64,000 nucleotides of DNA from Clusia tigrina (taxonomy: Eukaryota > Arthropoda > Insecta > Diptera > Clusiidae). The position numbers and the translations under genes are program-made. Under the pieces are notes generated by a model. It did no database searches and was not told the DNA's origin. It worked only from the letters and a program-made list of their open reading frames with translations. Within the stretch, counting starts at the first letter, position 1; each line of letters opens with the position of its first letter. The DNA lies in NCBI GenBank assembly GCA_920105625.2, contig CAKKTE020000559.1, positions 62,001 through 126,000 on the forward strand, in the 5' to 3' direction. Positions 36,931-49,680 of the stretch are shown here, piece after piece.

Positions 36931-38694
36931 GACGCTCCAGTAAAAAGTTACAAGCATTTGTATGTTGCAAACTTTGATAGGTGTAGGACGTACCGTATAG
37001 AAGTTAGGTCCATTTGAAGTTTTATCAGAGTTTGATTTGGGACTCAAGGGTAGCATAGCTTTGAGCGATAGCTTAAATTGACAAGAGGCTCGAGTACTTT
37101 ATTGTTAAAAAATTTCAAGGTTTTATGACGCTCCAGTAAAAAGTTACAAGCATTTATATGTTGCAAACATTGATAGGTGTAGGACGTACCGTATAGAAGT
37201 TAGGGCCATTTGAAGTTTTATCAGTGTTTGGTTTGGGACTCAAGGGTAGCATAGCTTTGAGCGAAAGCTTAAATGGACAAGAGGCTCGAGTATTTTATTG
37301 TTACAAAATTTCAAAATTGTATGACGCTCCAGTAAAAAGTTACAAGCATTTGTATGTCGCAAACTCTGATAGGTGTAGGACGTACCGCATAGAAGTTAGG
37401 GCCATTTGAAGTTTTATCAGTCTTTGATTTGGGACTCAAGGGTAGCACAGCTGTGAGCGAAAGCTTAAATTGACAAGAGGCTCGAGTACTTTATTGTTAC
37501 AAAATTTCAAAATTGTATGACGCTCCAGTAAAAAGTTACAAGCATTTGTATGTCGCAAACTCTGATAGGTGTAGGACGTACCGCATAGAAGTTAGGGCCA
37601 TTTGAAGTTTTATCAGTCTTTGATTTGGGACTCAAGGGTAGCACAGCTTTGAGCGATAGTTTAAATTGACAAGAGGCTCGAGTACTTTATTGTTACAAAA
37701 TTTCAAGGTTTTATGACGCTCCAGTAAAAAGTTACAAGCATTTTTATGTTACAAACTTTGATAGGTGTAGGACGTACCGTATAGAAGTTAGGGCCATTTG
37801 AAGTTTTATCAGTGTTTGATTTGGGACTCAAGGGTAGCATAGCTTTGAGCGATATCTTAAATTAACAAGGGGCTCGAGTACTTTATTGTTACAAAATTTC
37901 AAGGTTTTATGACGCTCCAGTAAAAAGTTACAAGCATTTGTATGTTGCAAACTTTGATAGGTGTAGGACGTACCGTATAGAAGTAAGGGCCATTTGAAGT
38001 TTTATCAGTGTTTGATTTTGGACTCAAGGGTAGCATAGCTTTGAACGATAGCTTAAATTGACAAGAGGCTCGAGTACTTTATTGTTACAAAATTTCAAGG
38101 TTTTATGACGCTTCAGTAAAAAGTTACAAGCATTTGTATGTTGCAAACTTTGATAGGTGTAGGACTTACCGTATAGAAGTTAGGGCCATTTGAAGTTTTG
38201 TCAGTGTTTGATTTGGGACTCAAGGGTAGCATAGCTTTGAGCGAAAGCTTAAATTGACAAGAGGCTCGAGTACTTTATTGTTACAACATTTCAAGGTTTT
38301 TTGACGCTCCAGTAAGAAGTTACAAGCATTTGTATGTTGCAAACTTTGATAGGTGTAGGACGTACCGTATAGAAGTTAGGGCTATTTGAAGTTTTATCAG
38401 TGTTTGATTTGGGACTCAAGGGTAGCATAGCTTTGAGCGATATCTTAAATTAACAAGGGGCTCGAGTACTTTATTGTTACAAAATTTCAAGGTTTTATGA
38501 CGCTCCAGTAAAAAGTTACAAGCATTTCTATGTTGCAAACTCCGATAGGTGTAGGACGTACCGTATAGAAGTTAGGGCCATTTCAAGTTTTATCAGTGAT
38601 TGATTTGGGAATCAAGGGTAGCATAGCTTTGAGCGATAGCTAAAATTGACAAGAGGCTCGAGTACTTTATTGTTACAAAATTTCATAGTTTTAT

Positions 38695-38738
38695 GACGCT
38701 CCAGTAAAAAGTTACAAGCATTTGTATGTTTGTATTAT
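38695..38738 (+). repeat. 44 bp stub 4
   Basis: First of the longer form, joined as GTATTATGAC with one extra base. The following GACACTCC is a private change. Confidence 0.92.
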
Positions 38739-39339
38739 GACACTCCAGTAAAAAGTTACAAGCATTTGTATGTTGCAAACTTTGATAGGTGTAGGACGTA
38801 CCGTATAGAAGTTAGGGCCATTTGAAGTTTTATCAGTGTTTGATTTGGGACTCAAGGGTAGCATAGCTTTGAGCGATAGCTTAAATTGTCAAGAAGCTCG
38901 AGTACTTTATTGTTACAACATTTCAAGGTTTTTTGACGCTCCAGTAAAAAGTTACAAGCATTTGTATGTTGCAAACTTTGATAGGCGTAGGACGTACCGT
39001 ATAGAAGTTAGGGCCATTTGGAGTTTTATCAGTGTTTGAATTGGGACTCAAGGGTAGCATAGCTTTGAGCGAAAGCTTAAATTGACAAGAGGCTCGAGTA
39101 CTTTATTGTTACAACATTTCAAGGTTTTTTGACGCTCCAGTAAGAAGTTACAAGCATTTGTATGTTGCAAACTTTGATAGGTGTAGGACGTACCGTATAG
39201 AAGTTAGGGCTATTTGAAGTTTTATCAGTGTTTGATTTGGGACTCAAGGGTAGCATAGCTTTGAGCGATATCTTAAATTAACAAGGGGCTCGAGTACTTT
39301 ATTGTTACAAAATTTCAAGGTTTTATGACGCTTCAGTAA

Positions 39340-40897
39340 AAAGTTACAAGCATTTGTATGTTGCAAACTTTGATAGGCGTAGGACGTACCGTATAGAAGT
39401 TAGGGCCATTTGGAGTTTTATCAGTGTTTGAATTGGGACTCAAGGGTAGCATACCTTTGAGCGAAAGCTTAAATTGACAAGAGGCTCGAGTATTTTATTG
39501 TTACAAAATTTCAAGGTTTTATGACGCTCCAGTAAAAAGTTACAAGCTTTTGTATGTTGCAAACTCTGATAGGTGTAGGATATACCGTATAGAAGTTAGG
39601 GCGATTTGAAGGTTTATCAGTGTTTGCTTTGGGACTCAAGGGTAGCACAGCTTTGAGCGATAGCTTAAATTGGCAAGAGGCTCGAGTACTTTCTTGTTAC
39701 AAAATTTCAAGGTTTTTGACGCTCCAGTAAAAAGTTACAAGCATTTGTATGTTGCAAACTTTGATAGGTTTAGGACGAACCGTATAGAAATTAGGGCCAT
39801 TTGAAGTTTTATCAGTGTTTGATTTGGGACTCAAGGGTAGCATAGCTTTCAGCGATAGCTTAAATTGACAAGAAGCTCGAGTACTTTGTTGTTACAAAAT
39901 TTCAAGGTTTTATGACGCTCCAGTAAAAAGTTACAAGCATTTGTATGTTGCAAACTTTGATAGTTGTAGGACGTACCGTATAGAAGTTAGTTTGAAGTTT
40001 TATCAGTGTTTGATTTGGGACTCAAGGTTAGCATAGCTTTGAGCGATAGCTTAAATTGACAAGAGGCTCGAGTACTTTATTGTTACAAAATTTCAAGGTT
40101 TTATGACGCTCCAGTAAAAAGTTACAAGCATTTGTATGTTGCAAACTTTGATAGGCGTAGGACGTACCGTATAGAAGTTAGGGCCATTTGAAGTTTTATC
40201 AGTGTTTGATTTGGGACTCAAGGGTAGCATAGCTTTGAGCGATAGTTTAAATTGACAAGAGGCTCGAGTACTTTGTTACAAAATTTCAAGGTTTTAGGAC
40301 GCTCCAGTAAAAAGTTACAAGCATTTTTATGTTGCAAACTTTGATAGGTATAGGACGTACCGTATAGAATTTAGGGGCATTTGAAATTTTATCAGTGTTT
40401 GATTTGGGACTCGAGGGTAGCATAGCTTTGTGCGATATCTTAAATTAACAAGGGGCTCGAGTACTTTATTTTACAAAATTTCAAGGTTTTATGACGCTCC
40501 AGTAAAAAGTTACAAGCATTTGTATGTTGCAAACTTTGATAGGTGTAGGACGTACCGTATAGAAGTAAGGGCCATTTGAAGTTTTATCAGTGTTTTATTT
40601 TGGACTCAAGGGTAGCATAGCTTTGAACGATAGCTTAAATTGACAAGAGGCTCGAGTACTTTATTGTTACAAAATTTCAAGGTTTTCTGACGCTTCAGTA
40701 AAAAGTTACAAGCATTTGTATGTTGCAAACTTTGATTGGTGTAGGACTTACCGTATAGAAGTTAGGGCCATTTGAAGTTTTGTCAGTGTTTGATTTGGGA
40801 CTCAAGGGTAGCATAGCTTTGAGCGAAAGCTTAAATTGACAAGAGGCTCGAGTATTTTATTGTTACAAAATTTCAAGGTTTTATGACGCTTTAGTAA
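39340..40897 (+). repeat. 8-mer higher-order unit E, copy 1 (1,558 bp)
   Basis: The offset to copy 2 is 1,558 bp, ten less than eight monomers. The ten bases are accounted for by four visible deletions: the 5 bp deletion at 39986, one base in AAGGTTTTTGACG near 39710, three bases in TACTTTGTTACAAAA near 40272, and one base in TTATTTTACAAAA near 40468. Marks include GTTTGAATTGGG, GTACTTTCTTG, GGACGAACCG, TGTTTTATTTTGG and GGTTTTCTGACG. Confidence 0.88.
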
Positions 40898-42900
40898 AAA
40901 GTTACAAGCATTTGTATGTTGCAAACTTTGATAGGCGTAGGACGTACCGTATAGAAGTTAGGGCCATTTGGAGTTTTATCAGTGTTTGAATTGGGACTCA
41001 AGGGTAGCATAGCTTTGAGCGAAAGCTTAAATTGACAAGAGGCTCGAGTATTTTATTGTTACAAAATTTCAAGGTTTTATGACGCTCCAGTAAAAAGTTA
41101 CAAGCTTTTGTATGTTGCAAACTCTGATAGGTGTAGGATATACCGTATAGAAGTTAGGGCCATTTGAAGGTTTATCAGTGTTTGCTTTGGGACTCAAGGG
41201 TAGCACAGCTTTGAGCGATAGCTTAAATTGGCAAGAGGCTCGAGTACTTTCTTGTTACAAAATTTCAAGGTTTTTGACGCTCCAGTAAAAAGTTACAAGC
41301 ATTTGTATGTTGCAAACTTTGATAGGTTTAGGACGAACCGTATAGAAGTTAGGGCCATTTGAAGTTTTATCAGTGTTTGATTTGGGACTCAAGGGTAGCA
41401 TAGCTTTCAGCGATAGCTTAAATTGACAAGAAGCTCGAGTACTTTATTGTTACAAAATTTCAAGGTTTTATGACGCTCCAGTAAAAAGTTACAAGCATTT
41501 GTATGTTGCAAACTTTGATAGTTGTAGGACGTACCGTATAGAAGTTAGTTTGAAGTTTTATCAGTGTTTGATTTGGGACTCAAGGTTAGCATAGCTTTGA
41601 GCGATAGCTTAAATTGACAAGAGGCTCGAGTACTTTATTGTTACCAAATTTCAAGGTTTTATGACGCTCCAGTAAAAAGTTACAAGCATTTGTATGTTGC
41701 AAACTTTGATAGGCGTAGGACGTACCGTATAGAAGTTAGGGCCATTTGAAGTTTTATCAGTGTTTGATTTGGGACTCAAGGGTAGCATAGCTTTGAGCGA
41801 TAGTTTAAATTGACAAGAGGCTCGAGTACTTTCTTGTTACAAAATTTCAAGGTTTTTGACGCTCCAGTAAAAAGTTACAAGCATTTGTATGTTGCAAACT
41901 TTGATAGGTTTAGGACGAACCGTATAGAAATTAGGGCCATTTGAAGTTTTATCAGTGTTTGATTTGGGACTCAAGGGTAGCATAGCTTTCAGCGATAGCT
42001 TAAATTGACAAGAAGCTCGAGTACTTTATTGTTACAAAATTTCAAGGTTTTATGACGCTCCAGTAAAAAGTTACAAGCATTTGTATGTTGCAAACTTTGA
42101 TAGTTGTAGGACGTACCGTATAGAAGTTAGTTTGAAGTTTTATCAGTGTTTGATTTGGGACTCAAGGTTAGCATAGCTTTGAGCGATAGCTTAAATTGAC
42201 AAGAGGCTCGAGTACTTTATTGTTACCAAATTTCAAGGTTTTATGACGCTCCAGTAAAAAGTTACAAGCATTTGTATGTTGCAAACTTTGATAGGCGTAG
42301 GACGTACCGTATAGAAGTTAGGGCCATTTGAAGTTTTATCAGTGTTTGATTTGGGACTCAAGGGTAGCATAGCTTTGAGCGATAGTTTAAATTGACAAGA
42401 GGCTCGAGTACTTTATTGTTACAAAATTTCAAGGTTTTATGACGCTCCAGTAAAAAGTTACAAGCATTTTTATGTTGCAAACTTTGATAGGTATAGGACG
42501 TACCGTATAGAAGTTAGGGCCATTTGAAGTTTTATCAGTGTTTGATTTGGGACTCGAAGGTAGCATAGCTTTGAGCGATATCTTAAATTAACAAGGGGCT
42601 CGAGTACTTTATTGTTACAAAATTTCAAGGTTTTATGACGCTCCAGTAAAAAGTTACAAGCATTTGTATGTTGCAAACTTTGATAGGTGTAGGACGTACC
42701 GTATAGAAGTAAGGGCCATTTGAAGTTTTATCAGTGTTTTATTTTGGACTCAAGGGTAGCATAGCTTTGAACGATAGCTTAAATTGACAAGAGGCTCGAG
42801 TACTTTATTGTTACAAAATTTCAAGGTTTTCTGACGCTTCAGTAAAAAGTTACAAGCATTTGTATGTTGCAAACTTTGATAGGTGTAGGACTTACCGTAT
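40898..42900 (+). repeat. 8-mer unit E, copy 2, with an internal 582 bp duplication
   Basis: This follows copy 1 up to about 41840, steps back, repeats three monomers, and continues to the GGTTTTCTGACG monomer near 42829. Offsets to copy 1 change from 1,558 to 2,144 across the step, which equals 582 plus the four bases deleted only in copy 1. Confidence 0.85.
41270..42433 (+). repeat. Tandem 582 bp (three-monomer) duplication
   Basis: Two adjacent copies share TTTTTGACGCTCC, GGTTTAGGACG, TTTCAGCG, the 5 bp deletion (41544 and 42126), and a private GTTACCAAATTTC (41639 and 42221). The length is three monomers less six bases, matching the 5 bp and 1 bp deletions inside. The join is a hybrid monomer near 41810-41850, where a GATAGTTTAAATTGAC left part meets a GTACTTTCTTG right part. 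Confidence 0.9.
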
Positions 42901-43224
42901 AGAAGTTAGGGCCATTTGAAGTTTTGTCAGTGTTTGATTTGGGACTCAAGGGTAGCATAGCTTTGAGCGAAAGCTTAAATTGACAAGAGGCTCGAGTATT
43001 TTATTGTTACAGAATTTCAAGGTTTTATGACGCTCCAGTTAAAAGTTACAAGCATTTCTATGTTGCAAACTCCGATAGGTGTAGGACGTACCGTATAGAA
43101 GTTAGGGCCATTTCAAGTTTTATCAGTGTTTGATTTGGGACTCGAAGGTAGCATAGCTTTCAGCGATAGCTTAAATTGACAAGAGGCTCGAGTACTTTAT
43201 TGTTACAAAATTTCATAGTTTTAT

Positions 43225-43268
43225 GACGCTCCAGTAAAAAGTTACAAGCATTTGTATGTTTGTATTAT
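43225..43268 (+). repeat. 44 bp stub 5
   Basis: GTATTATGACGC join with CATAGTTTTATG upstream; followed by the TTGTCAAGAAGC monomer. Confidence 0.93.
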
Positions 43269-44444
43269 GACGCTCCAGTAAAAAGTTACAAGCATTTGTA
43301 TGTTGCAAACTTTGATAGGTGTAGGACGTACCGTATAGAAGTTAGGGCCATTTGAAGTTTTATCAGTGTTTGATTTGGGACTCAAGGGTAGCATAGCTTT
43401 GAGCGATAGCTTAAATTGTCAAGAAGCTCGAGTACTTTATTGTTACAACATTTCAAGGTTTTTTGACGCTCCAGTAAAAAGTTACAAGCATTTGTATGTT
43501 GCAAACATTGATAGGTGTAGGACGTACCGTATAAAAGTTAGGTCCATTTGAAGTTTTATCAGAGTTTGATTTGGGACTCAAGGGTAGCATAGCTTTGAGC
43601 GATAGCTTAAATTGACAAGAGGCTCGAGTACTTTATTGTTAAAAAATTTCAAGGTTTTATGACGCTCCAGTAAAAAGTTACAAGCATTTGTATGTTGCAA
43701 ACATTGATAGGTGTAGGACGTACCGTATAGAAGTTAGGGCCATTTGAAGTTTTATCAGTGTTTGGTTTGGGACTCAAGGGTAGCATAGCTTTGAGCGAAA
43801 GCTTAAATTGACAAGAGACTCGAGTATTTTATTGTTACAAAATTTCAAAATTTTATGACGCTCCAGTAAAAAGTTACAAGCATTTGTATGTCGCGAACTC
43901 TGATAGGTGTAGGACATACCGCATAGAAGTAAGGGCCATTTGAAGTTTTATCAGTGTTTGATTTTGGACTCAAGGGTAGCATAGCTTTGAACGATAGCTT
44001 AAATTGACAAGAGGCTCGAGTACTTTATTGTCACAAAATTTCAAGGTTTTATGACGCTTCAGTAAAAAGTTACAAGCATTTGTATGTTGCAAACTTTGAT
44101 AGGTGTAGGACTTACCGTATAGAAGTTAGGGCCATTTGAAGTTTTGTCAGTGTTTGATTTGGGACTCAACGGTAGCATAGCTTTGAGCGAAAGCTTAAAT
44201 TGACAAGAGGCTCGAGTATTTTATTGTTACAAAATTTCAAGGTTTTATGACGCTCCAGTAAAAAGTTACAAGCATTTCTATGTTGCAAACTCCGATAGGT
44301 GTAGGACGTACCGTATAGAAGTTAGGGCCATTTCAAGTTTTATCAGTGATTGATTTGGGAATCAAGGGTAGCATAGCTTTGAGCGATAGCTTAAATTGAC
44401 AAGAGGCTCGAGTACTTTATTGTTACAAAATTTCATAGTTTTAT

Positions 44445-44488
44445 GACGCTCCAGTAAAAAGTTACAAGCATTTGTATGTTTGTATTAT
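44445..44488 (+). repeat. 44 bp stub 6
   Basis: Same as stub 5 and 1,220 bp after it. The monomer that follows has GTATTTTGC for GTATGTTGC. Confidence 0.93.
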
Positions 44489-47031
44489 GACGCTCCAGTA
44501 AAAAGTTACAAGCATTTGTATTTTGCAAACTTTGATAGGTGTAGGACGTACCGTATAGAAGTTAGGGCCATTTGAAGTTTTATCAGTGTTTGATTTGGGA
44601 CTCAAGGGTAGCATAGCTTTGAGCGATAGCTTAAATTGTCAAGAAGCTCGAGTACTTTATTGTTACAACATTTCAAGGTTTTTTGACGCTCCAGTAAAAA
44701 GTTACAAGCATTTGTATGTTGCAAACATTGATAGGTGTAGGACGTACCGTATAGAAGTTAGGTCCATTTGAAGTTTTATCAGAGTTTGATTTGGGACTCA
44801 AGGGTAGCATTGCTTTGAGCGATAGCTTAAATTGACAAGAGGCTCGAGTACTTTATTGTTAAAAAATTTCAAGGTTTTATGACGCTCCAGTAAAAAGTTA
44901 CAAGCATTTGTATGTTGCAAACATTGATAGGTGTAGGACGTACCGTATAGAAGTTAGGGCCATTTGAAGTTTTATCAGTGTTTGGTTTGGGACTCAAGGG
45001 TAGCATAGCTTTTAGCGAAAGCTTAAATTGACAAGAGGCTCGAGTATTTTATTGTTACAAAATTTCAAAATTTTATGACGCTCCAGTAAAAAGTTACAAG
45101 CATTTGTATGTCGCAAACTCTGATAGGTGTAGGACATACCGTATAGAAGTTAGGGCCATTTGAAGTTTTATCAGTCTTTGATTTGGGACTCAAGGGTAGC
45201 ACAGCTGTGAGCGAAAGCTTAAATTGACAAGAGGCTCGAGTATTTTATTGTTACAAAATTTCAAGGTTTTATGACGCTCCAGTAAAAAGTTACAAGCATT
45301 TGTATGTCGCAAACTCTGAATGGTGTAAGACGTACCGTATAGAAGTTAGGGCCATTTGAAGTTTTATAAGTGTTTGATTTGGGACTCAAGGGTAGCACAG
45401 CTTTGAGCGATAGCTTAAATTGACAAGAGGCTCGAGTACTTTATTGTTACAAAATTTCAAGGTTTTATGACGTTCCAGTAAAAAGTTACAAGCATTTGTA
45501 TGTTGCAAACTTTGATAGGTTTAGGACGAACCGTATAGAAATTAGAGCCATTTGAATTTTTATCAGTGTTTGATTTGGGACTCAAGGCTAGCATAGCTTT
45601 CAGCGATAGCTTAAATTGACAAGAAGCTCGAGTAGTTTATTGTTACAAAATTTCAAGGTTTTATGACGCTCCAGTAAAAAGTTACAAGCATTTGTATGTT
45701 GCAAACTTTGATAGTTGTAGGACGTACCGTATAGAAGTTAGTTTGAAGTTTTATCAGTGTTTGATTTGGGACTCAAGGTTAGCATAGCTTTGAGCGATAG
45801 CTTAAATTGACAAGAGGCTCGAGTAATTTATTGTTACAAAATTTCAAGGTTTTATGACGCTCCAGTAAAAAGTTACAAGCATTTGTATGTTGCAAACTTT
45901 GATAGGCGTAGGACGTACCGTATAGAAGTTAGGGCCATTTGAAGTTTTATCAGTGTTTGACTTGGGACCCAAGGGTAGCATAGCTTTGAGCGATAGTTTA
46001 AATTGACAAGAGGCTCGAGTACTTTATTGTTACAAAATTTCAAGGTTTTATGACGCTCCAGTAAAAAGTTACAAGCATTTTTATGTTGCAAACTTTGATA
46101 GGTGTAGGACGTACCGTATAGAAGTTAGGGCCATTTGAAGTTTTATCAGTGTTTGATTTGGGACTCAAGGGTAGCATAGCTTTGAGCGATATCTTAAATT
46201 AACAAGGGGCTCGAGTACTTTATTGTTACAAAATTTCAAGGTTTTATGACGCTCCAGTAAAAAGTTACAAGCATTTGTATGTTGCAAACTTTGATAGGTG
46301 TAGGACGTACCGTATAGAAGTAAGGGCCATTTGAAGTTTTATCAGTGTTTTATTTTGGACTCAAGGGTAGCATAGCTTTGAGCGATAGTTTAAATTGACA
46401 AGAGGCTCGAGTACTTTATTGTTACAAAATTTCAAGGTTTTATGACGCTCCAGTAAAAAGTTACAAGCATTTTTATGTTGCAAACTTTGATAGGTGTAGG
46501 ACGTACCGTATAGAAGTTAGGGCCATTTGAAGTTTTATCAGTGTTTGATTTGGGACTCAAGGGTAGCATAGCTTTGAGCGATATCTTAAATTAACAAGGG
46601 GCTCGAGTACTTTATTGTTACAAAATTTCAAGGTTTTATGACGCTCCAGTAAAAAGTTACAAGCATTTGTATGTTGCAAACTTTGATAGGTGTAGGACTT
46701 ACCGTATAGCAGTTAGGGCCATTTGAAGTTTTGTCAGTGTTTGATTTGGGACTCAAGGGTAGCATAGCTTTGAGCGAAAGCTTAAATTGACAAGAGGCTC
46801 GAGTATTTTATTGTTACAAAATTTCAAGGTTTTATGACGCTCCAGTTAAAAGTTACAAGCATTTCTATGTTGCAAACTCCGATAGGTGTAGGACGTACCG
46901 TATAGAAGTTAGGGCCATTTCAAGTTTTATCAGTGATTGATTTGGGAATCAAGGGTAGCATAGCTTTCAGCGATAGCTTAAATTGACAAGAGGCTCGAGT
47001 ACTTTATTGTTACAAAATTTCATAGTTTTAT

Positions 47032-47075
47032 GACGCTCCAGTAAAAAGTTACAAGCATTTGTATGTTTGTATTAT
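47032..47075 (+). repeat. 44 bp stub 7
   Basis: Same join, 2,587 bp after stub 6. Upstream monomer reads TTTCAGCG, as before stub 5. Confidence 0.93.
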
Positions 47076-48914
47076 GACGCTCCAGTAAAAAGTTACAAGC
47101 ATTTGTATGTTGCAAACTTTGATAGGTGTAGGACGTACCGTATAGAAGTTAGGGCCATTTGAAGTTTTATCAGTGTTTGATTTGGGACTCAAGGGTAGCA
47201 TAGCTTTGAGCGATAGCTTAAATTGTCAAGAAGCTCGAGTACTTTATTGTTACAACATTTCAAGGTTTTTTGACGCTCCAGTAAAAAGTTACAAGCATTT
47301 GTATGTTGCAAACATTGATAGGTGTAGGACGTACCGTATAGAAGTGAGGTCCATTTGAAGTTTTATCAGAGTTTGATTTGGGACTCAAGGGTAGTATAGC
47401 TTTGAGCGATAGCTTAAATTGACAAGAGGCTCGAGTACTTTATTGTTAAAAAATTTCAAGGTTTTATGACGCTCCAGTAAAAAGTTACAAGCATTTGTAT
47501 GTTGCAAACATTGATAGGTGTAGGACGTACCGTATAGAAGTTAGGGCCATTTGAAGTTTTATCAGTGTTTGGTTTGGGACTCAAGGGTAGCATAGCTTTG
47601 AGCGAAAGCTTAAATTGACAAGAGACTCGAGTATTTTATTGTTACAAAATTTCAAAATTTTATGACGCTCCAGTAAAAAGTTACAAGCATTTGTATGTCG
47701 CGAACTCTGATAGGTGTAGGACTTACCGCATAGAAGTAAGGGCCATTTGAAGTTTTATCAGTGTTTGATTTTGGACTCAAGGGTAGCATAGCTTTGAACG
47801 ATAGCTTAAATTGACAAGAGGCTCGAGTACTTTATTGTTACAAAATTTCAAGGTTTTATGACGCTTCAGTAAAAAGTTACAAGCTCTTGTATATTGCAAA
47901 CTTTGATAGGTGTAGGACTTACCGTATAGAAGTTAGGGCCATTTGAAGTTTTGTCAGTGTTTGATTTGGGACTCAACGGTAGCATAGCTTTGAGCGAAAG
48001 CTTAAATTGACAAGAGGCTCGAGTATTTTATTGTTACAAAATTTCAAGGTTTTATGACGCTCCAGTAAAAAGTTACAAGCATTTCTATGTTGCAAACTCC
48101 GATAGGTGTAGGACGTACCGTATAGAAGTTAGGGCCATTTCAAGTTTTATCAGTGATTGATTTGGGAATCAAGGGTAGCATAGCTTTGAGCGATAGCTTA
48201 AATTGACAAGAGGCTCGAGTACTTTATTGTTAAAAAATTTCAAGGTTTTATGACGCTCCAGTAAAAAGTTACAAGCATTTGTATGTTGCAAACATTGATA
48301 GGTGTAGGACGTACCGTATAGAAGTTAGGGCCATTTGAAGTTTTATCAGTGTTTGGTTTGGGACTCAAGGGTAGCATAGCTTTTAGCGAAAGCTTAAATT
48401 GACAAGAGGCTCGAGTATTTTATTGTTACAAAATTTCAAAATTTTATGACGCTCCAGTAAAAAGTTACAAGCATTTGTATGTCGCAAACTCTGATAGGTG
48501 TAGGACATACCGTATAGAAGTTAGGGCCATTTGAAGTTTTATCAGTCTTTGATTTGGGACTCAAGGGTAGCACAGCTGTGAGCGAAAGCTTAAATTGACA
48601 AGAGGCTCGAGTATTTTATTGTTACAAAATTTCAAGGTTTTATGACGCTCCAGTACAAAGTTACAAGCATTTGTATGTCGCAAACTCTGAATGGTGTAAG
48701 ACGTACCGTATAGAAGTTAGGGCCATTTGAAGTTTTATAAGTGTTTGATTTGGGACTCAAGGGTAGCACAGCTTTGAGCGATAGCTTAAATTGACAAGAA
48801 GCTCGAGTACTTTATTGTTACAAAATTTCAAGGTTTTATGACGCTCCAGTAAAAAGTTACAAGCATTTGTATGTCGCAAACTCTGAATGGTGTAAGACGT
48901 ACCGTATAGAAGTT

Positions 48915-48940
48915 AGGGCCATTTGAAGTGTTTGATTTGG
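48915..48940 (+). repeat. Monomer with 9 bp deletion at the monomer start
   Basis: CCATTTGAAG runs directly into TGTTTGATTTGG; the usual TTTTATCAG between them is missing. It is the only copy of this deletion I noticed and lies in the second of two adjacent CTGAATGGTG monomers, so it arose after that duplication. Confidence 0.85.
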
Positions 48941-49680
48941 GACTCAAGGGTAGCACAGCTTTGAGCGATAGCTTAAATTGACAAGAAGCTCGAGTACTTT
49001 ATTGTTACAAAATTTCAAGGTTTTATGACGTTCCAGTAAAAAGTTACAAGCATTTGTATGTTGCAAACTTTGATAGGTTTAGGACGAACCGTATAGAAAT
49101 TAGAGCCATTTGAATTTTTATCAGTGTTTGATTTGGGACTCAAGGGTAGCATAGCTTTCAGCGATAGCTTAAATTGACAAGAAGCTCGAGTACTTTATTG
49201 TTACAAAATTTCAAGGTTTTATGACGCTCCAGTAAAAAGTTACAAGCATTTGTATGTTGCAAACTTTGATAGTTGTGGGACGTACCGTATAGAAGTTAGT
49301 TTGAAGTTTTATCAGTGTTTGATTTGGGACTCAAGGTTAGCATAGCTTTGAGCGATAGCTTAAATTGACAAGAGGCTCGAGTACTTTATTGTTAGAAAAT
49401 TTCAAGGTTTTATGACGCTCCAGTAAAAAGTTACAAGCATTTGTATGTTGCAAACTTTGATAGGCGTAGGACGTACCGTATAGAAGTTAGGGCCATTTGA
49501 AGTTTTATCAGTGTTTGATTTGGGACTCAAGGGTAGCATAGCTTTGAGCGATATCTTAAATTAACAAGGGGCTCGAGTACTTTATTGTTACAAAATTTCA
49601 AGGTTTTATGACGCTCCAGTAAAAAGTTACTAGCATTTTTATGTTGCAAACTTTGATAGGTGTAGGACGTACCGTATAGA

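Larger units (their letters stand above)
35630..39339 (+). repeat. Rearranged unit D derivatives
   Basis: Pieces of unit D appear in new orders. After the partial third copy (to about 35960) come GATATC monomers at about 36242, 37852, 38440 and 39268, stubs at 36888 and 38695, and a pair of adjacent monomers with TTTCAAAATTGTATG (37311 and 37507, 196 bp apart). A block with ACAACATTTC, GGTTTTTTGACG and AGTAAGAAG occurs at 38286 and again 826 bp later at 39112. GATAGCCACATTGAC at 36438 is a private one-base-short variant. Confidence 0.75.
42901..49680 (+). repeat. Stub-bearing multimers of 1,220, 2,587 and 3,166 bp
   Basis: Four successive stub monomers (43225, 44445, 47032, 50198) are spaced 1,220, 2,587 and 3,166 bp. 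Each is followed by the same TTGTCAAGAAGC, ACAACATTTC, GCAAACATTGATAGG monomer, then one with TTAAAAAATTTC and one with TTTCAAAATTTTATG. The spacings differ because whole monomers were gained or lost between. TTTTAGCGAAAGC links 45008 with 48379 and CTGAATGGTG links about 45316 with 48687 (offset 3,371). CTGAATGGTG also occurs twice 196 bp apart near 48690 and 48886. Confidence 0.85.
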
